This document shows positions 59,125 to 64,000 of a stretch of DNA of 64,000 bases, piece by piece. The stretch comes from JASHVB01 sp035508435 (GTDB lineage Bacteria; Pseudomonadota; Alphaproteobacteria; Acetobacterales; Acetobacteraceae). Made by a program: the position numbers and the translations under genes. Every line of letters starts with the position of its first letter. Positions within the stretch are counted from its first letter, which is position 1. The DNA lies in assembly GCA_035508435.1 (NCBI GenBank), contig DATJNA010000217.1, positions 1 to 64,000 of the forward strand, given 5' to 3'. The notes beneath the pieces were generated by a model. That model did not search any database. It had not been told where the DNA came from and was given only the letters and a program-made list of their open reading frames with translations.

Positions 59125-60423
59125 TCAAACCGGGCTGGCGCGGGCGGCGTGGCAAACGCGCCGGGGACGCGGGCGGTGGTGTGAATTTGGCAAGCCGACG
59201 ACGTTGCTGTAACGAAATGTCATCGCGCCGGCAGGCAAGGCAAAATGACGGCGCCACGATGCTCGCGCCGAGCGCGGCAACGCTCGCGCCGCGCCGGGGC
59301 GGGCAGATTGCTCGATCACGCGCCGATCCGCGGGCGGCGCGCCGGTGTCGCCGCGGCCGGCATCGGGTGGCTGCGGCGGGAACGGTGCCGCATCGAGCGT
59401 GTCGCGCCGGGCCTCGGCGGGACAGGGTATGAGCGGTGCGCCATGCTTGCCCACGGGCCGCGCCGGCGGCAGCGATTGGGTGTCCGGCCCGGTCGCCGAT
59501 GCGTTGTCGCGCGTGACGCGGGCGGCATCCGGCAAGGTCGCGGTATGGGCTTCAGGCAGCGGTTGCGGCAATGCATCGATTGCGGCGGCGGGCGCAGTAC
59601 CCGGCTGCGTGGTCGGCGCTGCATCCCGCTGCGTGGTCGGCGCTGCATCCCGCTGCGTGGTCGGCGCTGCATCCCGCTCCGCGGCCAACGCTGCATCCCG
59701 CTCCGCGGCCGGCGCTGCATTCGGCTCCGCGGCCGGCACGGCATTCGGCTCCCCGGCCGGCGCGGCATTCGGTTCCGTGGCCGGCACGGCATTCGGTTCC
59801 GTGGCCGGCGCGGCGCCTCCGCGAATCTTCGTCAGGCGGCTCCACAGGGTGGCAAACACCTCGAAGGGATCCGGCGTGTCCGCCTCCGGCGGCAATTCGA
59901 TGAGGTACTGGGTAAGCCCGGAAAACATGAACACCAGGATGTCGGGATCGCATTGCTCGAGCGGCGTATTGAGGAACGCACAGGCTTCCGGGCTGAGAAC
60001 GGGGAACGCCTCCGGCGTGAAAAGCGTGACGTCGGTATCGGGTAATTGCTCCGGGCGGCGCGGGGCAGGCGGGCGGTTGTTGCGGCCGAGCGGGGCACGC
60101 CGGCGGCGGCTGCCGCCAAGCCATGGCACCAGCCAGCCGGAGTCTGCTGGCCGGGCTGCTGCGGCAGGAACCGCGTCGCGTTGGCGACGGGTGCGAGGCT
60201 TCGGCTCAGGCGCGGGACGCGCAGCGGCATCCCGGGCCGCGGAATCGTGGCCGATGCCGGGTTGCGATACGGCTGGACGCCGCCGCAGGACTCCGGCGTG
60301 AGCCAGCCCGCCGGCGATCGCTCTGCGCACCGTGCCGCCGAGCCGGCGAACGAGGCGCGCACCAGCCCCCAGGCGGGGCTGGGGAGATTGGTCGGACTGG
60401 GGCGGGCAAAGGGAACGCGCCAT
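59125..60423 (-). CDS. Protein with nine octapeptide repeats, unknown function
   Basis: The product of 432 residues begins MARSLCPPQSDQSPQPRLG with a basic N-terminal region. A compact central part follows (ACAFLNTPLEQCDPDILVFM, FSGLTQYLIELPPEADTPDP, FEVFATLWSRLTKIRGG; about 140-195), which looks like a folded domain. It is followed by nine tandem 8-residue repeats of the type ATEPNAAP to TTQRDAAP (about 205-277) and a Pro/Ala/Arg-rich tail. The C-terminal 150 residues may be disordered. No signal peptide is evident and no family was recognised. A near-consensus promoter with an overlapping palindrome lies 53-96 bp upstream, supporting the start at 60423 and real, regulated expression. Confidence 0.65.
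   Translation of the reverse strand: MARSLCPPQSDQSPQPRLGAGARLVRRLGGTVRRAIAGGLAHAGVLRRRPAVSQPGIGHDSAARDAAARPAPEPKPRTRRQRDAVPAAAARPADSGWLVPWLGGSRRRRAPLGRNNRPPAPRRPEQLPDTDVTLFTPEAFPVLSPEACAFLNTPLEQCDPDILVFMFSGLTQYLIELPPEADTPDPFEVFATLWSRLTKIRGGAAPATEPNAVPATEPNAAPAGEPNAVPAAEPNAAPAAERDAALAAERDAAPTTQRDAAPTTQRDAAPTTQPGTAPAAAIDALPQPLPEAHTATLPDAARVTRDNASATGPDTQSLPPARPVGKHGAPLIPCPAEARRDTLDAAPFPPQPPDAGRGDTGAPPADRRVIEQSARPGAARALPRSARASWRRHFALPAGAMTFRYSNVVGLPNSHHRPRPRRVCHAARASPV
59594..59809 (-). repeat. Nine in-frame 24-bp tandem repeats
   Basis: Nine consecutive units of exactly 24 bp from 59594 to 59809, for example 'gctgcatcccgctgcgtggt' plus 'cggc', code for eight-residue repeats. Units 2 and 3 are identical, while units 7-9 have drifted to 'gcattcggttccgtggccgg', showing gradual expansion from one end. 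Confidence 0.95.
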
Positions 60424-60805
60424 GCGGACGCTCGCTGTCACCGCTCCGTTGGGAGCGTGGTTGCAATGGGACGCGACTATATCGCACCGACTAACGCTTG
60501 TCAATACAATTAACAAGCGGGAGGCACCTGGACCCCAGGTTTCGCAGGGTTGACCGGTCGCGGCGGCGGGTTCCCCGCGTTCCGGCCGCAAGCTGCCCCG
60601 GGTCCGGCCGCGGCAGGGTTCTGTGGCAGCCCGCGTGAGTGGACGGCGGCCGTTCCGGCCCGGCGCAGACGCACGGGGTCGTGACAGTCAGCGTCATGCC
60701 GGACAGATCAAGGTTTTTGCCCTGGCGTCAGCCCCTGTTCCGGCACGTATCGGTTGGTCTTCGCCGGCCATGACATGGCGAGGTCGTGGCAGGTAAAATC
60801 CTGTC
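60424..60805. other. 382-bp intergenic region holding a promoter; otherwise no gene seen
   Basis: The left part holds the promoter and palindrome of the octapeptide-repeat gene (60476-60519). From 60520 to 60805 the sequence is GC-rich with no recognised gene on either strand. The metallopeptidase gene ends at 60806 without a clear terminator hairpin. Confidence 0.5.
60476..60519 (-). promoter_or_regulatory. Sigma70-type promoter overlapping a 25-bp palindrome
   Basis: Read on the minus strand: TTGACA (60504-60499), a 17-bp spacer, then TATAGT (60481-60476), near perfect for a sigma70 promoter; transcription would start near 60469, 46 nt ahead of the 60423 start codon. The -35 lies inside an almost perfect palindrome, 60495-60519, of the form CGCTTGT-n-AAT-nnn-ATT-n-ACAAGCG, a strong candidate repressor operator. 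Confidence 0.85.
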
Positions 60806-61492
60806 TCAAGGCATTCGGTCGTAGGCCTCGGCCAGAGCAGGAATGATCGCATTTGAAACGTTGGCCAATTGATAGGCGCTCGTGACATCGTTGGCCTCGT
60901 CGGTCGATCCGCCAAAATGCGTCAGTTCATGCAGGACGGTTGCCGATTTGTCATCTGCCGTTTTGCTGCACCACTCGGTAACACAAAGATGAATCGTGTG
61001 TCCGATCTTTGGGCGAACCCATGCCGCGACATCCTTTTTGCAAGCCGCTTCGCACTCGATGGACACACCGTCATTGCACCTTTGACTGGTCTTGACCAGG
61101 ATATCCAGAACCCTGATCGCGTTCCAGGTATCTCCCTTGCTGCCGTTTAGTTGTTTTACGATGGGTGGCACGACTCCGGCAGCACGCAGGCTTTCGATAC
61201 CTTGTCTGCCGCGAGATGTAAGACGTTCGAGCAGCTTGCGCGCTTTTTCCGTTTGTGTGCAGGCGCCTTCGATCAGCTTTTTTATGTCGCTCGCCTTGAC
61301 ATCCGGCAGCCGACAAACGGGCTCGCTACAATCGCCTACGCTGACTTGATAGTGGTAGGTCGGTGAGTTTTCCGGTTGCGCATTCGCAGCATTGCCACAA
61401 CAGACGGCGAGGGCGGTGCCAAGGATGGCGAACTCGATGCGCGAGGATCGCAAGGCGAATGCCCCAATGGCGGCGACGCGGCCGCGGCTCAT
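60806..61492 (-). CDS. Exported M35-type (aspzincin) metallopeptidase-like protein
   Basis: The 228-residue protein has an N-terminal signal region (FAILGTALAVCCGNAANA, cleavage near residue 38). The zinc site is VLHELTHFGGSTDEAND: HELTH at about 188-192 and an Asp at 198 in GSTDE, fitting the HExxH plus GTxD pattern of the M35/peptidyl-Lys metalloendopeptidase domain. Eight cysteines in the mature part suggest disulfides in the periplasm or outside. A longer start at 61528 is open, but the ATG at 61492 overlaps the upstream stop codon (ATGA) and gives a better signal peptide. It is the last gene of a three-gene set with a response regulator. Confidence 0.75.
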   Translation of the reverse strand: MSRGRVAAIGAFALRSSRIEFAILGTALAVCCGNAANAQPENSPTYHYQVSVGDCSEPVCRLPDVKASDIKKLIEGACTQTEKARKLLERLTSRGRQGIESLRAAGVVPPIVKQLNGSKGDTWNAIRVLDILVKTSQRCNDGVSIECEAACKKDVAAWVRPKIGHTIHLCVTEWCSKTADDKSATVLHELTHFGGSTDEANDVTSAYQLANVSNAIIPALAEAYDRMP

Positions 61493-62079
61493 GCGGGCGT
61501 GGCAGGCAGCAAAGAGACACGCTCGCACAGGAGCGTGAGCGCTGCCGCAACGAAGGCGGCCCGTTCAGGCGGCGGCACGAGCAATCCGATCGCTTGCGCG
61601 GCGCCTTCAATCAGTATGCCCGCGAGCACGCCCGGCTCGCTGTTATTGCCGATCAGCGCCTTGATCTGCCGCACCAGTTCCTCCAAGGCCGCGGCGTTGT
61701 TGACGGCGGCCGCCTCGGCTTGAAAGACCAACGCCCCTACCGCTGACGTGGCGTCGACGGAACCGGTCTGGCCTAGAGCCGGCCCTGCGGCAGGCGCTGC
61801 GTCGGCCTCGTCCGGCACCTGCCAGTTGGTCCATGGCGACACGGACACCGCCTGCCGCCGCAGTGCCAGTCGCTCTTCCAGGCCGGCCCGCATCTCGGCG
61901 ATCTCCATCCGCACGACGCGCAAACTCTCTCGGTTCTGCTGCGTCAATCGACGCGCGGCGGCAATCTGCCGACAATATTCACGCAGGATCTCGGCCGTCT
62001 CTTCGTGCAATGGCTTGGCCCTTGTTCTCGAGTTGCGGAGTCGGAACACGTCTGCCGCAACGACATCGTGTGGCGACAT
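61489..62079 (-). CDS. Helical protein of unknown function, coupled to the metallopeptidase
   Basis: The 196-residue protein begins MSPHDVVAADVFRLRNSRTR. Residues 25-80 form a strongly charged helix likely to be coiled coil (EETAEILREYCRQIAAARRL, RESLRVVRMEIAEMRAGLEERLAL). The second half (ALVFQAEAAAVNNAAALEELVRQIKALIG onward) is helical and hydrophobic but without clear transmembrane segments. No family was recognised. Its stop overlaps the metallopeptidase start by ATGA, so the two are made together. It lies 116 bp after the response-regulator gene. The start is uncertain because no good ribosome site is visible. Confidence 0.6.
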   Translation of the reverse strand: MSPHDVVAADVFRLRNSRTRAKPLHEETAEILREYCRQIAAARRLTQQNRESLRVVRMEIAEMRAGLEERLALRRQAVSVSPWTNWQVPDEADAAPAAGPALGQTGSVDATSAVGALVFQAEAAAVNNAAALEELVRQIKALIGNNSEPGVLAGILIEGAAQAIGLLVPPPERAAFVAAALTLLCERVSLLPATPA

Positions 62080-62195
62080 CGGTGCGAATTGTGCGCCCTC
62101 GGCCGAGCTTCGTCCAGTCGTTGCACAAATACCACCGGGAGCCCACCCAGGTTGCGATCATCCGATCAGCACGTCGCTGGGATGAGACTCGAAGG

Positions 62196-62615
62196 CTACG
62201 CGGCGTGGGGCGTGAGGCCGGTGCCTTGCGAAGGCGGCATAACGTTGATCACGGTGGTCAACGCGTCGATCAGTTGCGCGCGCCGAAACGGCTTGGTGAG
62301 GACAACCGGCGCGGTGGCCGCATGGAACTTGGCCACTCCCGCGGCCAATCGCGTATAGCTCTCCGAGTAACCCGTGGTCACGATGATCCTGGGTGGGGTT
62401 TCCATTCGCAAAACCTCATGGAGCACCGCGATGCCGTCCTTGCCCGGCATGATCATGTCGAGCATGAGGATGTCCGGACGGTAGTCGAGATATCGGTCCA
62501 CAACATCGAACGGGTTGGTGACCGATCGGACGTCCAGGCCAATGGACCTGGCCACAAGGGCAATCACCTCCGCTATCCCGGCATCGTCGTCCACCACCAT
62601 CAATTTGTATGGCAT
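62196..62615 (-). CDS. Single-domain response regulator (receiver only)
   Basis: The 139-residue protein is a bare receiver domain: MPYKLMVVDDDAGIAEVIALV with the acidic pair, phospho-acceptor Asp53 in ILMLDMIMPGKDG, Thr80/Thr81 in IIVTTGYSE, and Lys108 in VVLTKPFRRAQLIDAL. There is no DNA-binding or enzymatic output domain, so it acts through a protein partner, as in chemotaxis or phosphorelays. The start at 62615 fits the domain; a longer frame from 62729 covers promoter-like DNA. No histidine kinase is present nearby. Confidence 0.9.
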   Translation of the reverse strand: MPYKLMVVDDDAGIAEVIALVARSIGLDVRSVTNPFDVVDRYLDYRPDILMLDMIMPGKDGIAVLHEVLRMETPPRIIVTTGYSESYTRLAAGVAKFHAATAPVVLTKPFRRAQLIDALTTVINVMPPSQGTGLTPHAA

Positions 62616-63411
62616 GGCCTGCCCCCCTCTCCCACGCTGGATCGCTGGGATATTATTGGCGCCAACTGTAACCGAGTGTTGCGGTGCACCGCAAGAAGAG
62701 AGAACGCGGGGGGTTGTCTTTCTGGCCACAATTCAACTGCTGCTGCGGCTGACCTTAGAAGCACAACTTATCCGGGCCGCGGGTCATGGGCGATTGATAC
62801 AGCTCAACAATATGCAATATGGCGCCGGGCGGAGGCTCGGGCTGGTGGGCCAACGCTGACGCCTGGTACCGGCACCGTCACTTCATTGCGAGCGAAGCCG
62901 AACGGGGAGCCATCCGCGGCGGTGGCGGCGGAGGGGCGCGCAGATCGAGGATGTGGGCATTGCATGTTGGCAACGAGGAGATCGTTGCGCGCCTGTTGGC
63001 GCCGCGCGGCGCGAGCCACCTCGCCCGGCCAGGCGATATCGGCAGCGGCAGAGCGCGCCCCACCGCCTCAATCGACGGCATGTGCGTGAACGATTGAGAC
63101 CTGGTTCGCACGGAGGCAGCGCGGAGCGCCACGGTGAACACGGAGCCCCGCATGCCTCCGCGGAGTCGCTGACCGAACCAATCACCAGACCGGCAAGCAA
63201 CACGATCCGGGCTTTGCCTGAAGCGGTCTTGAAGACAGGTCTGAATCTGTTCCGGCCGACCGAACATCCGTGAGTTTTTCTAATGGCCCAATCGGCTGGG
63301 CAGGGACTTATTCTGAGCTGCCTCGAACAATGCCTGTGTGCGCCTCGCCTGATGGATCGCCTGCAGCCCCGGCGGGGGACCCGACGCGATGAAGTGTCAT
63401 GGCAAGGCGAC
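62616..63411. other. 796-bp gap with palindromes upstream of the response regulator
   Basis: No gene was recognised. Two perfect palindromes lie upstream of the response-regulator start: ttggcgccaa (62656-62665) and gcggtgcaccgc (62681-62692). A degraded copy of the interspersed repeat ('cttcattgcgagcgaagcc') occurs near 62880. A small hairpin (gccca...tgggc, 63285-63300) lies about 110 bp downstream of the last gene's stop. Confidence 0.5.
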
Positions 63412-64000
63412 CTACTCTTCCCGGTGAACGGTGATGTTGTTCACCATCACCTTCTGCGGATCGGCCTTCTCCGCCACGCCGGAAATCTCGGCAATACGCC
63501 AAGGCTGGATGATCGCCGCGTCGAGCCCATGCTGCTGCAGTGCGGCGCGGTTGGGCAGGAACGCGCATACCTCGGTCGGGCCGGCGCTCAGCAGCACCAG
63601 CGTATGATCGGGCAGGAACTCCACCCGCTCGATCCGGCCGGCGAGCGTGACGGGTTGCCCGTCCTGATAGGCACTGATCGGCTGGTAGCTCTGATTGCAG
63701 CGCTTGAGATCGGCCGGACCAGGACCGGCCGTCAGCTCTCCCAGCTTCCACACCCCGCCCTGGCTGACGAAGCCAAGATCGAATTCCTGTTGCTCGACGT
63801 GGCCGGCGACGGTCTTGCTGGCGAGCATGATCAACAGTGCCTTGTCGCCGGCATCGTTCATGCTGGCATGCATCGGCTCCAACCGGTCCGGCACCATCTC
63901 GCGGGATGCGTTCAGGAAGTCGGCGCGGTCCTTGGGTGTTGCGAGCTGCTGGCGCAGCGCCGCTTGCTCGGCATCGCTGCGCTGCGCCAGGGCCTGGTTC
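63412..64000 (-). CDS. Protein of unknown function, C-terminal part, cut by the window edge
   Basis: The minus-strand frame is open from the stop at 63412 to the end of the window, so the start lies beyond 64000 and an internal ATG at 63897 should not be taken as one. The visible 195 residues begin with an Ala/Gln/Arg helix (NQALAQRSDAEQAALRQQLA), then LEPMHASMNDAGDKALLIMLASKTVAGHV, EFDLGFVSQGGVWKLGELTAGPG and a beta-rich end with LAGRIERVEFLPDHTLVLLSAGPTEVCAFLPNRAAL. The last 80 residues resemble a small OB-like or lipocalin-like sandwich. No family was recognised. Confidence 0.7.
   Translation of the reverse strand, partial: NQALAQRSDAEQAALRQQLATPKDRADFLNASREMVPDRLEPMHASMNDAGDKALLIMLASKTVAGHVEQQEFDLGFVSQGGVWKLGELTAGPGPADLKRCNQSYQPISAYQDGQPVTLAGRIERVEFLPDHTLVLLSAGPTEVCAFLPNRAALQQHGLDAAIIQPWRIAEISGVAEKADPQKVMVNNITVHREE

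Noticed and set aside
59594..59809. CRISPR-like array
   Set aside because: Units are contiguous without spacers, in frame, and encode octapeptides; no cas genes.
62878..63273. Open frames in the gap upstream of the response regulator
   Set aside because: Arg/Pro-rich, no start context, partly made of degraded repeat sequence.

Overview
The window is high-GC DNA dense with genes on both strands. Gene content points to an alphaproteobacterium, most likely Rhodospirillales/Acetobacteraceae: a DUF3126 protein, a PQQ-dependent sorbosone-type dehydrogenase, a single-chain acyl-CoA carboxylase and many oxidoreductases. This placement is inferred from gene content alone. No rRNA, tRNA, insertion sequence, prophage or CRISPR array was recognised.

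Region 1 (0-25.6 kb) is mostly housekeeping and stress functions. It holds thiD (cut by the left edge), glmM, folP, a GNAT acetyltransferase, a lytic transglycosylase, two small proteins, a succinate-semialdehyde-type dehydrogenase, hupB with a clear terminator, an MFS exporter and a SnoaL-like protein. An alkylation-repair operon follows (ogt, 2OG oxygenase, alkB). Next come a TetR-controlled ABC-2 exporter with its HlyD subunit, an alpha/beta hydrolase, rarA, and the NiFe-hydrogenase maturation operon hypBFCDE, with no hydrogenase structural gene in view. An interspersed repeat of the form 'attgcttcg...gcaatgacag' occurs in five clusters here. Each cluster starts with one inverted copy followed by one to three direct copies.

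Region 2 (25.9-57 kb) is a catabolic island. It has a Baeyer-Villiger monooxygenase, two SDRs, two zinc alcohol dehydrogenases, an aldehyde dehydrogenase, an aldo/keto reductase, two luciferase-like monooxygenases with a flavin reductase, a PQQ dehydrogenase, two acyl-CoA dehydrogenases, a tandem CaiB/BaiF CoA-transferase and a single-chain biotin-dependent carboxylase. Together these could oxidise a ketone or alcohol, activate the acid to a CoA ester and carboxylate it. An orphan radical SAM protein lies inside. So does a co-directional three-gene set of two divergent Hsp70-like ATPases and a membrane-anchored DUF2760 protein, which is the best candidate for a poorly described system. Several genes are broken: a molybdopterin dehydrogenase subunit fused to a foreign signal-peptide ORF and frameshifted, a 32-residue TOBE remnant, and an M20 peptidase remnant.

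Region 3 (57.4-64 kb) holds a threonine-synthase-like PLP enzyme and a protein with nine 8-residue repeats, preceded by a near-consensus sigma70 promoter overlapping a 25-bp palindrome. After these come an exported M35-type metallopeptidase coupled to a protein of unknown function, a single-domain response regulator, and a gene cut by the right edge.
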